Program-made: the position numbers and the translations under genes | Notes under the pieces: model-generated | The model's database searches: none | Seen by the model: only the letters and a program-made list of their open reading frames with translations | What the model was told of the DNA's origin: nothing | In this document: positions 33,705 to 41,818 of the stretch, one piece after another | Position numbering within the stretch: the stretch's first letter is position 1 | How the letters are laid out: each line of letters starts with the position of its first letter | NCBI GenBank assembly: GCA_012839565.1 | Contig: DUMZ01000020.1 | Span: forward strand, 62,001-126,000 | DNA: 64,000 nt | Source: Anaerolineaceae bacterium | Lineage (GTDB): Bacteria > Chloroflexota > Anaerolineae > Anaerolineales > Anaerolineaceae | Reading direction: 5' to 3'

Positions 33705-34301
33705 TTATCGCACCGGGCAGCCGGGCAGGCCATTAAAGGTAATCACACACCACCACGAACTGGGCATGAAGACCAAAACCAGAACCGCCAATACCAAAAT
33801 AATCAGGAAAATAATCAGGAAAACCAAAAAGCCACTGAGTTTCTTTTTAGGCTTGGCATAAGCTGGTTCGGGTGCCAGTTCCCGTTCCGGCACTGGCGCG
33901 GCAACGGCCTGATAACTGGCTTGTGCTTGTGGACTTGCCTGAGCATGCGTGGGCATGGGGGCGGTTTGCGAAGCGGGTGTGACCACAGCCTGTCCGGATT
34001 GGCTAAAGCTGAATTTTGTGTTTTCGGCAAGCGTGATGACATCGCCCTGGTGGAGCTCTTTTGGTGAGCTGATGCGGGTACCATTCACAAAGGTGCCATT
34101 GGTCGAGCCAAGGTCTTCGATGAAAACCAAATTGCCTTGCAAGAAAATGCGCGCGTGGCGCCGGGAAATCTCCACATCAGGGATAGGAATATCATTGGCC
34201 AAATCACGCCCGAGAAAAAACTCGGCTTTTTCCAGATAATAACTCGATCCGGGAACCGGGCCAGAAGTCATCGTTAATTGTGCTCTAAAGTCGCTCATCA
34301 T
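33705..34301 (-). CDS. FHA-domain protein with C-terminal membrane segment
   Basis: A 198-residue protein. The FHA fold occupies residues 20-95 with the phosphothreonine-binding hallmarks GRDLANDIPI, SRRHARIF, and DLGSTNGTFVNG. A Pro/Ala/Gln-rich linker (about 100-155) leads to a single hydrophobic span (FLVFLIIFLIILVLAVLVLVF) and a short tail, so it is anchored with FHA in the cytoplasm. It should bind phosphoproteins, yet no Ser/Thr kinase is in the window. Two ATGs in tandem follow AAGGAG; the second (34298) has better spacing. Confidence 0.85.
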   Translation of the reverse strand: MMSDFRAQLTMTSGPVPGSSYYLEKAEFFLGRDLANDIPIPDVEISRRHARIFLQGNLVFIEDLGSTNGTFVNGTRISSPKELHQGDVITLAENTKFSFSQSGQAVVTPASQTAPMPTHAQASPQAQASYQAVAAPVPERELAPEPAYAKPKKKLSGFLVFLIIFLIILVLAVLVLVFMPSSWWCVITFNGLPGCPVR

Positions 34302-34410
34302 AACTCCTTAATAAAAGCGTGTCGTGCGATGGATAATTACCACTATTGTACCTTAAATCACACTTATTTTCTTTAATTAGGAACGTGGGTCATAATCTCA
34401 AAATCAGTGT

Positions 34411-34442
34411 TAAAAAAGAGCGTATGATATTTCATACGCTCT
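34411..34442 (-). terminator. Terminator of the DegV gene
   Basis: On the minus strand AGAGCGTATGA, loop AATA, TCATACGCTCT followed by TTTTT. It lies 23 bases after the stop at 34465. Confidence 0.85.
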
Positions 34443-34464
34443 ATGCAAAATTTTATTTGAAAAT

Positions 34465-35328
34465 TTAAGGAATCACCGGAAGGGCAGACTCCATCGCCGC
34501 GATGACACCCACCAGGCCACGGCCGGTGTGGGCGCCAAGCGCGGTGCCGAGTACGACCTCGGGCTCCCAGCTCACGTTGAAGACCTTTTCCATCGCCTGT
34601 TTGAGTTTTTCGCCACCTTCGGAGTTGGCAGCGGTCACAATTTGCGCCCGCAGTTGCGCGCCAGCCTGATGGTACTTTAGCAGGAGTTCGGGAATATTAT
34701 CAATCGCCTTTTGGAAAGAACGACGCTTGCCGACATCGTAGTATTTACCGTCTTCTTTGTTTACTTCAATAATCGGCTTGATGCCCAGCAAAGAAGCCAG
34801 AAGACCTTTCAAGTGGCCGATACGCCCGCCGGCAATGAGATACTTCAAATCCGGCAAGGTAAAATGTGAAGTCAAAGCCTGTTGAATTTGACCCAGTTTT
34901 TCCAGTATCTCTTCGCGGCTCTTGTTGGCTTTAGCCATAAGTGCCGCCGCGCGTACCTGCCAGGCTTGCCCGGCCGAAAGCGTGAGTGTATCCACCACAG
35001 TAATGTTCGCCTCGGGCACAAGCATGGCAGCTTGTCTGGCGACATTGCTGGTGCCACTCAAGCCCGATGAAATGTGAACAGAAATGATATCGCGGTCTTC
35101 CTGTGCAAGACGTTTATAAACATCTACAATATCGCCCAAAGAAGGCGTTGCGGTTTTTGGCATATTTTCCGCGTTGTCCATCAGGTCATAAAACTCTGTG
35201 GGGCTGATATCCACACCCGCCTGATAGGAAACACCGTCTACTTCAACTTTAAGTGGAAACACCGTAATGTCTAATTCTTTATATTCTTTCAGGGTTAAAT
35301 CTGCACCACTGTCGCATACAATTTTCAT
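34465..35328 (-). CDS. DegV family fatty-acid-binding protein
   Basis: A 287-residue two-domain protein. The opening IVCDSGADLTLKEYKEL and ISSGLSGTSNVARQAA are the DegV signatures that hold the fatty-acid carboxylate; the C-terminal domain holds the hydrophobic tail (VVLGTALGAHTGRGLVGV). In Firmicutes such proteins (FakB) present fatty acids to the kinase FakA for phospholipid synthesis. No fakA gene is adjacent. GAGGA precedes the ATG. It is a single-gene unit. Confidence 0.9.
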   Translation of the reverse strand: MKIVCDSGADLTLKEYKELDITVFPLKVEVDGVSYQAGVDISPTEFYDLMDNAENMPKTATPSLGDIVDVYKRLAQEDRDIISVHISSGLSGTSNVARQAAMLVPEANITVVDTLTLSAGQAWQVRAAALMAKANKSREEILEKLGQIQQALTSHFTLPDLKYLIAGGRIGHLKGLLASLLGIKPIIEVNKEDGKYYDVGKRRSFQKAIDNIPELLLKYHQAGAQLRAQIVTAANSEGGEKLKQAMEKVFNVSWEPEVVLGTALGAHTGRGLVGVIAAMESALPVIP

Positions 35329-35385
35329 TTTTTTCCTCGTTCAAAATGTTTTACCCCGCATTCTTTCGCACATTGTTAAATTCAA

Positions 35386-35416
35386 AATAGCACGGGATTT
35401 AAGAACCCGCGCTATT
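35386..35416 (-). terminator. Probable terminator of the 847-residue mutase gene
   Basis: AATAGCACGGG and CCCGCGCTATT form an 11-bp stem with one mismatch and a 9-base loop. On the minus strand it lies about 80 bases after the stop at 35494 and is followed by TTG and TTT only. Confidence 0.5.
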
Positions 35417-35493
35417 ATAGTTGAGATGTCAACTTATGGATAGTGCCAAACCAGGAAATGTGAGTATTTTCTACAAACTATGGCGTTTTGTCA

Positions 35494-38037
35494 CTACTTT
35501 TGTAACGCTTCATACCAGGTGGTGATGACCTTGCGGTTGCGTTTTTCAAGCGTCTGTAGCATTTGCTGTATTTTAGCCAAAATGTCCTGCTTGTCCCAGC
35601 CACGTTCTCCGATGAGTTGTTTCACTAATGCCAAAGTGTCCGCGGTCATGGTGGTTTGGGTAAGCATATCCACCAGATGCCAGGGCGAATGCGCCTTCAC
35701 AAGCACGTCCATGGTGATGAGTTCAAGGCGTTTGAGCACCTCTTTCATCATTTTTTGACCCGTTTCCAGTTGGCTTGACTCAATGTAAATACGATTAATC
35801 GGCTCGGTGCCCGACGCGCGCATCCGCAGGTAGTGATGGTCGTCGCCATCGTCATCGATTAACTGCATTTCGACCAACTCATAGCGGATACCGCCCAAAT
35901 AATCGACCGTCAGTCCAGCGATTTTTGGGTTTTTCACACCAGTATTTTGCGCCAAGTCAAGATAGTAGTTGATGAAACCTTCTTTGGCTTCCAGTGGCGC
36001 GTCAACATCAGCCCGACCCGCGTGCGAACTGGGGTCTGTGGACGTGCCAAAGCTTTCCCAAAGCCCGGGCAGGCTCACGAGTTCATCCCAGATTTCTTTC
36101 AGGGAGTGCAGGGGTTTTTTCTCGCGGGTGCCATAATACGCGACCATGTCCATGATCAGAATATTTGCCCAGGGTCCGTCTTTATCCAGCACATGCCCAC
36201 GGGTGGTCAAGCCGGAGCTTTCTTCGCCACCGATTAAGATGGTATCGCGCCAGTTATCAGGCAGTTCTTTTAAGGCGTTGTATGCCCGGTCTGTGCGGCG
36301 AATTTCTTCAATATATTTAATACCCACCGGCACCGCAAAAGCATAGCGCAGCGCGCGGGTGTGAATATCGCCCACCTGGCATTTGTAAGCGACCTGGTTA
36401 ACATAGCCCGGCAAAGCGCCTTCAACCGGCCAGTTGGCTTCGTTGCCCGGAATCATGCCCGCCAAAGGCTCAAGCAATGGCGAACCGGTTTGTGTGGCGA
36501 TAATACGACCGGTCAAACCGCGGTCCACGCCCAAATAGCGCACAAGCATAGGTAAAATTTGGTTGGGTCTGAAATAAGTTCCGTCGCGGTCCACAATGCC
36601 AAAACGGTCGGCGTCGGTGTCCATGCCCATACCCAAATGCGCGCCGGTTTTAACGACGGTATCTTTAAGAAGCTGATTGAAAGGCTCTTCGGGGTTGGCA
36701 TAATCCTGCCCACCCAAATCGGGGTCAACTTCGGCATGGATAACCGTAAAGCGCACACCGGCTTCGCCAATCAAACGGGTCAGGTAATCGCGACCAGCAC
36801 CGTGCATTTCATCCACCACGACCATCTTATCGGCAAAGTAGCGGCGGATACGGTCAAAATCGATGGGAATGCGGGCGTTGCCCTGGCCATTGTTCTTAAT
36901 CCAGCGCACGTATGAGTCCAGCGGGTCAAAACCCTGCACCAAACCGCGCGCCTTAGCAGACTGCACATCCGCCTGGCCACCGGCAGCGTCCACCAGTTGT
37001 AGCTCATTGATACGGAAAGCGATAAAGTCGGTCACGTTGGTTGGCGCGGGATAGCCCAAACGCGGATTGAATTTGATGCCCTGCCACTCGGGAGGATTAT
37101 GGCTGGCAGTGGCGATAATCAAGCCGGCAACGTCATCCTGGGGCAAAACGTCCGTTTCGTAGTAAGAAAGTGCCGGAGTAGGCACATCGCGCGTGCCCAT
37201 TTCAACCCGAAAACCATTCGCTAAACAGACTTCAGCAGCCCACTGGGTCACAAGATCGGCGTTGGCGCGCGTGTCGTGCCCCAATACCACACGTCGTCCG
37301 GAAAGGTCTTCAGCGCCGACAAAAGCCGGCACATTTGCGTTGTTCATGAAGTCGCAAATGGCTTGCAGTACTTGTCGCGCGCGGGGTTCGGTGAAGTCAT
37401 TGCCCCAGCGTCCGCGAACGCCCGACGTGCCAAAGCGCAGATACTTGCGGTTGTAAATCTCGCGCAACAAGCCTTTGACGCCTGCCAGCCCGATGAGTAG
37501 CGGGTCAGCGGTGCGCAAGCGCATGGCGTATAAGCGTTCGTAAATATTGCCGATTTGAATCACCCGATACGCCATCAAGCGGTCGGGGTCTTGTTTGGCG
37601 TCCAGGCTTTCCAAAAGGGGCAGGATTTCAAACGCGATGTCTTCCTGCAAAGAAGCAAAAACGGGGGCTGTAAAATAAAACTTCGCCAAATCAATCGCTT
37701 TACGTCGCATTGCTCCGTTTTTAGGTAAATAGTCCTGATCTAACTGCTTACGGAACTTGTACTCATACGCGTTCTTGGCATTAAAAAGCTCCAAACGCCA
37801 TTGGCTACCAGTTGCCGCAAGGGTAAGCAACAGGCTCAAAATCCGCGAACTTGTAGCTAAGTCCTCGCCCAGCAAGTTGACATTCGCGTGGAGCCAGGCT
37901 TCAAGCTCATCCAAAAAGGCGCTCATTTCAGCAATAGCGGCTTGCCAAAGTTCGGGTTTGTCCGCGACCAAAATCGCCCGGTTCAGGCGATTGAAGCGAT
38001 AAGGCAGTTGGGTTACAAAAGGTTTGTCGTTAAACAT
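35494..38037 (-). CDS. Phosphoglucomutase/phosphomannomutase-family protein with N-terminal extension
   Basis: An 847-residue alpha-D-phosphohexomutase, well above the usual 450-600. The mutase core begins near residue 200 (GTSGVRGRWGNDF), carries the phosphoserine loop TASHNPPEWQG (Ser312), the metal loop DTDADR (473-478) and the sugar-binding GGEESSG. The first 200 residues are helical and match no domain I know. They include a YEYKFRKQLDQDYLPKNGAM segment. It probably interconverts hexose 1- and 6-phosphates; the sugar is uncertain. GGAG precedes the ATG. glmM lies 28 bases upstream in the same direction, so the two mutases form an operon. Confidence 0.85.
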   Translation of the reverse strand: MFNDKPFVTQLPYRFNRLNRAILVADKPELWQAAIAEMSAFLDELEAWLHANVNLLGEDLATSSRILSLLLTLAATGSQWRLELFNAKNAYEYKFRKQLDQDYLPKNGAMRRKAIDLAKFYFTAPVFASLQEDIAFEILPLLESLDAKQDPDRLMAYRVIQIGNIYERLYAMRLRTADPLLIGLAGVKGLLREIYNRKYLRFGTSGVRGRWGNDFTEPRARQVLQAICDFMNNANVPAFVGAEDLSGRRVVLGHDTRANADLVTQWAAEVCLANGFRVEMGTRDVPTPALSYYETDVLPQDDVAGLIIATASHNPPEWQGIKFNPRLGYPAPTNVTDFIAFRINELQLVDAAGGQADVQSAKARGLVQGFDPLDSYVRWIKNNGQGNARIPIDFDRIRRYFADKMVVVDEMHGAGRDYLTRLIGEAGVRFTVIHAEVDPDLGGQDYANPEEPFNQLLKDTVVKTGAHLGMGMDTDADRFGIVDRDGTYFRPNQILPMLVRYLGVDRGLTGRIIATQTGSPLLEPLAGMIPGNEANWPVEGALPGYVNQVAYKCQVGDIHTRALRYAFAVPVGIKYIEEIRRTDRAYNALKELPDNWRDTILIGGEESSGLTTRGHVLDKDGPWANILIMDMVAYYGTREKKPLHSLKEIWDELVSLPGLWESFGTSTDPSSHAGRADVDAPLEAKEGFINYYLDLAQNTGVKNPKIAGLTVDYLGGIRYELVEMQLIDDDGDDHHYLRMRASGTEPINRIYIESSQLETGQKMMKEVLKRLELITMDVLVKAHSPWHLVDMLTQTTMTADTLALVKQLIGERGWDKQDILAKIQQMLQTLEKRNRKVITTWYEALQK

Positions 38038-38065
38038 ATTCAGCTCCGTTTTACTTGTATTCTCA

Positions 38066-39538
38066 TTATGGTTTGGGGATTAGCCCACCATCAGCTACGT
38101 TCAGGACTTCAATTTTACTGCCGGCTGGGGTGCCTGTTTCGGCTTGAACCAAAGCACAAATTTCCCAGGCAATTTTTCCCAGGTCATGGGCAGTATGGCG
38201 TGTGTCGGTTTCAAGCATCAGGCGGTATTTGTTCTCCGTGCCGGAATAGCGCGAATTCATTTCTACCAGGCCGGGTAAGTCATCGCTAAGAGTTTCCAGA
38301 CGCGCGCTGAGTGCTTTGAGTTCAGCCAGCGGGATTTTTTGCGCCACGTCGCACGATGCTACCAGTTGCGGATACTTTTCAATTCTGTCTGCCAGCTTTG
38401 CCAGACTTTGTTCGTCGGAATGCATCACAACAGCCAAAACGAAGGTCATCGTGCGCAAGCCATCACCGGTCTGATGAGTCTGGTCCAGCAAAATAATATG
38501 TCCGCTTTGCTCCCCGCCCAGGCCGATTTTACCCAATTCGCGCGTGTCATCCAGGATTTGCTGCAATGCTTCGGTGACATATTTATCGCCAACGGGGGTG
38601 GTTTTCAGCTTAAAGCCTTGGTTCTGCGCGTAAGTTTTCAGCGCGCCATTCGCCATCACGGTGGTGACCAAAGTGTCGCCCAAAAGCAAGTCTTTCGCGT
38701 GCAGATAGTCTGCCAAAATAGCCAGCATATGGTCGCCATCGATTAAGCGTCCCAGTTCGTCTAAAAAGATGACCCTGTCCGCGTCACCGTCAAAAGCAAT
38801 AGCTAAATCAGCCCCTTTTTCTTGCATAATCGCTGACAGTTCAGCGGGTTTGGAGCGCGCGCGTTCAGAACCGGCATTTTTATTAATTGTGTCACCGCTA
38901 CTGTCAATATTAATCGGCACGACATCCGCGCCTAAGACTTCCAAAGCCCGCGGTGCCAGATGATACGCAGCGCCATTCGAACAATCCACCAAAATGCGCT
39001 TGCCATTCAGGTTTAGTTCGTGCTGCGATTCCAACAAATCCCGCAGATAATCCGCTTGTAAATCCAACCGGTCAAAGACTTTACTCTCGTCCATCGCTGG
39101 CACATTTTCAAGGGCGGTGGCATCCAGTATAGATTCAATTTCAAGCTCTTGCTCTAAGCTGAGCTTGGTGCCCTGGCGACTGAAAAACTTAATTCCGTTT
39201 TGTTCAGCTGGATTGTGCGATGCCGAAATAACCACGCCAGCGGTCGCCTGGTGTTCCTGGGTCAAAAAAGCCACGCCGGGTGTAGGCAAGATGCCCAAAT
39301 CCCAAACGATGGCACCTGTCGCGGTCAGTCCGCGGGTGAGTGCTTGCTGCAGACCTGGCCCTGACTGGCGCGTATCACGTCCGATTATCACAATGGGCTG
39401 TTCGTTGATAGCGTCTGCGTCATGCCCTAAAACCGTCCCAACCGCGTAACCAAGACGGGTCATAAACTCTTCTGTCATCGGATAGTTGCCGTAAGTCCCC
39501 CGAATCCCATCAGTGCCAAAAAATTTTACAGTTTGCAT
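38066..39538 (-). CDS. glmM: Phosphoglucosamine mutase
   Basis: A 490-residue enzyme making glucosamine-1-phosphate for UDP-GlcNAc and thus for the cell wall. It opens KFFGTDGIRGTYGN, has the active-site serine loop ISASHNPAEQNG (Ser107), the metal loop FDGDADR and the sugar loop GGEQSGHI. The C-terminus holds the phosphate loop RYSGTENKYRLMLE. I use ATG 39538; a GTG two codons upstream is an alternative. In Firmicutes glmM follows cdaA-cdaR; here it is separate and sits between a second mutase and an EEP hydrolase. Confidence 0.92.
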   Translation of the reverse strand: MQTVKFFGTDGIRGTYGNYPMTEEFMTRLGYAVGTVLGHDADAINEQPIVIIGRDTRQSGPGLQQALTRGLTATGAIVWDLGILPTPGVAFLTQEHQATAGVVISASHNPAEQNGIKFFSRQGTKLSLEQELEIESILDATALENVPAMDESKVFDRLDLQADYLRDLLESQHELNLNGKRILVDCSNGAAYHLAPRALEVLGADVVPINIDSSGDTINKNAGSERARSKPAELSAIMQEKGADLAIAFDGDADRVIFLDELGRLIDGDHMLAILADYLHAKDLLLGDTLVTTVMANGALKTYAQNQGFKLKTTPVGDKYVTEALQQILDDTRELGKIGLGGEQSGHIILLDQTHQTGDGLRTMTFVLAVVMHSDEQSLAKLADRIEKYPQLVASCDVAQKIPLAELKALSARLETLSDDLPGLVEMNSRYSGTENKYRLMLETDTRHTAHDLGKIAWEICALVQAETGTPAGSKIEVLNVADGGLIPKP

Positions 39539-39550
39539 AATCACCTTTAG

Positions 39551-40444
39551 TTATTCAATTTCGATATCGGCTACAACCGGCAAATGGTCTGAAACGCGAT
39601 GGGTCAGTTCGTCGTCTACCACCCAGCATTGATATGAGCGCAAGCGATGGGCTGGTGCGAAGTAGATATGGTCAACCGTTCCCGCGCTTCCGTGGGTAAA
39701 GATATCGTTTTCGGGTACAAGACGAACGAAATGATTGTCTTCCACCAAATGATTTTTAAGCGTGTATTCATCCGGCTTGGCGTTAAAATCCCCCATTAAT
39801 ATGACCGGTTCACCAGGGATAAGCACGTGTTTTTCGATTAGACCCAGCACATTGAGTATCTGCTTGGATCGCGCCATTTCTGCCGCTTCAATCGTTGATG
39901 ACCAGGCGTTTTCGCCCCGTTCACCAACCAGGGTGGTTAGATGGAGATTGAGAATATAAGGATGCGGACTGGCTTTAAGGCGCGAGATAATCACGTAGCG
40001 CGGGTCCGTGTCGCGCGTGCCTTCGTAGCGCGCTGGCTGAAAGACGGGCACGTTGCGGGGCATGCCTGAACTTGTCGCGTCGCCCAAACGCGCGAAAGGC
40101 AGATGTGAGAACAAAGCGTTCCCTTTGGACCAATCCCACCAGTCATTGAAAATTCCTTCAACCATCAAGGCCTGCTTGACCTGCATATGCTGTTTCATGG
40201 ACAGGGTTTCCCCATAAAAAGCGTGGTCAAATTGCGCGTCGTCGCGGATGCGCTCAGTCATGCTATGCAGATGACCGTCACCATCCAGGTACTGGGCAAT
40301 TTCCTGCACACCGAGTACATCAGGCTTGATGCGGTTGATTAGCTCCGAAATCGCTTCGGATTTATCAAAACTTTCCTGGGGTGTTCCCCGGTAATTTTTG
40401 ATGCCACCACCAAGGTTGAGAGTCATCAGACGTAATTTAAGCAT
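39551..40444 (-). CDS. Endonuclease/exonuclease/phosphatase family hydrolase
   Basis: A 297-residue protein of the EEP (DNase I-like) superfamily. Its hallmarks are LMTLNLGGG at the start, VLGVQE (catalytic Glu), a central HLTTL, MGDFNAKPDE (metal and catalytic Asp/Asn) and the final SDHLPVVADI with the catalytic His. Members hydrolyse DNA, sphingolipids, inositol phosphates or nucleotides; nothing here fixes the substrate, and there is no signal peptide. AGGAG lies 13 bases before ATG 40444; a TTG at 40456 is a possible earlier start. It is 12 bases upstream of glmM. Confidence 0.82.
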   Translation of the reverse strand: MLKLRLMTLNLGGGIKNYRGTPQESFDKSEAISELINRIKPDVLGVQEIAQYLDGDGHLHSMTERIRDDAQFDHAFYGETLSMKQHMQVKQALMVEGIFNDWWDWSKGNALFSHLPFARLGDATSSGMPRNVPVFQPARYEGTRDTDPRYVIISRLKASPHPYILNLHLTTLVGERGENAWSSTIEAAEMARSKQILNVLGLIEKHVLIPGEPVILMGDFNAKPDEYTLKNHLVEDNHFVRLVPENDIFTHGSAGTVDHIYFAPAHRLRSYQCWVVDDELTHRVSDHLPVVADIEIE

Positions 40445-40456
40445 GGTTGGGTTCAA

Positions 40457-40795
40457 TCTCCTTTTCTCTTGCCTGAATTATACCAAGCATTAAGAATGCT
40501 TGATGTATTCCATTCGCCAAGGTTTTATTTCATTAGCCGTACTTTTGAAACAGAAACCCGTGCTAAAGGTCTGAAAAACGACTTATTAATTACATGGTAT
40601 GCTTAGTTAGACATGCATGCAACAAGTTTAAGAAGGTAGCAAACAGACTGGAACGTTTAGATTGATTGTTTAGCAGTGGTTAAATTGGTGTCAAGTAGCT
40701 TCCTTGAAAACAAAGTACTGATATTGTTCTATACCAAATAATCACTTGCATATCAGGCACTTTTGCGGTTTCGTAAAAAGAGAAAGAAGGTAAAA
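40457..40795. other. Intergenic region, 339 bases
   Basis: AT-rich DNA between divergent genes. I see only a short palindrome (AAGCATT-AAG-AATGCTT, about 40486-40502) and no gene or clear promoter. Confidence 0.6.
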
Positions 40796-41545
40796 ATGAA
40801 AACTAAATTTAAAAAACATTCTAAGATATGTGTATTCTTAGGTTGTTTGTTTGTCAGTATGTTGATTTTCAGTGCTTGTAAAACCGTGCAGGCTGAAATC
40901 AATCCATACACAAAAATGACCTGGAAAACTGAAGAATGGGTAGCTATTGATAAAAACAACATTTTGTTTACTGTCGAAAACCCAAGATGGAATCGAACTG
41001 AAAGTAGCATTGACATTTCCTGGTCACTTCCTGAAGGTAACGGGGATTGGACTATCTGGGGAGAAAATTACGTTGAAATAAATGGGAAAAGACATCCGAT
41101 CAACCGTATGCAGCTACTATCAGGCGTACGTACAGATCTCAGAGGTGGTCAGCAAACGATAGATATTGATGAAGACAATAGAATTTTGGCAGGCCATTTG
41201 GATGATACAGAGAAGGTAGACACCTACATCAAGTACAGAATTTTTCTCGATGATGTCGCCGAAGATTTCACAAAACAAACCTTTAGTGTCTACATTGAAA
41301 AACTTTTCTTTATACCCATTGAAGGAAGCCAGTATGATCCTGAATACTTAGAGGCTGTAAAAAAACTGTTGGATGAAATTCAACCAGGTATCGAATTGAA
41401 ACCATTTGAGTATGTTATTGGACTCGAGGCAGTAAAATGGCCAAATCATTTGACCTATGAAGAGGCACAATTACTTGTTAGCCAAGTTGAAGCCAGCTTA
41501 AGTTTGGACATTCCAGGCCCTTGGGTGGTTGAGTACACCCCCTAA
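40796..41545 (+). CDS. Predicted lipoprotein of unknown function
   Basis: A 249-residue protein. ATG 40796 is preferred because GAAGG precedes it. A basic head and hydrophobic core end in the lipobox FSAC, so a lipid anchor on Cys is likely. The mature part begins CKTVQAEINPYTKMTWKTEEW and is mixed alpha/beta with no motif I recognise (WTIWGENYVEINGKRHPI, KLLDEIQPGIELKP). It is a single gene with a strong terminator; its base composition is more AT-rich than the flanking housekeeping genes, which could mark it as accessory. Confidence 0.68.
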   Translation: MKTKFKKHSKICVFLGCLFVSMLIFSACKTVQAEINPYTKMTWKTEEWVAIDKNNILFTVENPRWNRTESSIDISWSLPEGNGDWTIWGENYVEINGKRHPINRMQLLSGVRTDLRGGQQTIDIDEDNRILAGHLDDTEKVDTYIKYRIFLDDVAEDFTKQTFSVYIEKLFFIPIEGSQYDPEYLEAVKKLLDEIQPGIELKPFEYVIGLEAVKWPNHLTYEEAQLLVSQVEASLSLDIPGPWVVEYTP

Positions 41546-41564
41546 CCCACTTTTCCTATTGAAC

Positions 41565-41592
41565 AAACAGGTGCGAAAAATCGCACCTGTTT
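41565..41592. terminator. Bidirectional palindromic terminator
   Basis: AAACAGGTGCGA, loop AAAA, TCGCACCTGTTT: a perfect 12-bp stem 19 bases after the lipoprotein stop, followed by GTATTT. Confidence 0.8.
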
Positions 41593-41739
41593 GTATTTAA
41601 TATAATTAATATCCTGTGTTTTAGGGGCTAAATAAACTTGTCTTTTTCCGCCATATGTCTTTCTTTAGTCTTTTTTAAAAACTCCGCAATTTCATCATCT
41701 TTTGATTTTAAGGCGTTTTTTTGCGTCTCAGCGAAGAAA

Positions 41740-41769
41740 TTGCGAAAAACAGCTTGCTCGTGGTATACT
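41740..41769 (+). promoter_or_regulatory. Promoter of gyrA
   Basis: TTGCGA (41740-41745), an 18-base spacer and TATACT (41764-41769). The predicted leader before ATG 41819 is about 42 bases. Confidence 0.6.
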
Positions 41770-41818
41770 TATAAAGTTGCCTTGCTTATAAAAATTTTGG
41801 CAAGGCTGGAAAGATAAT

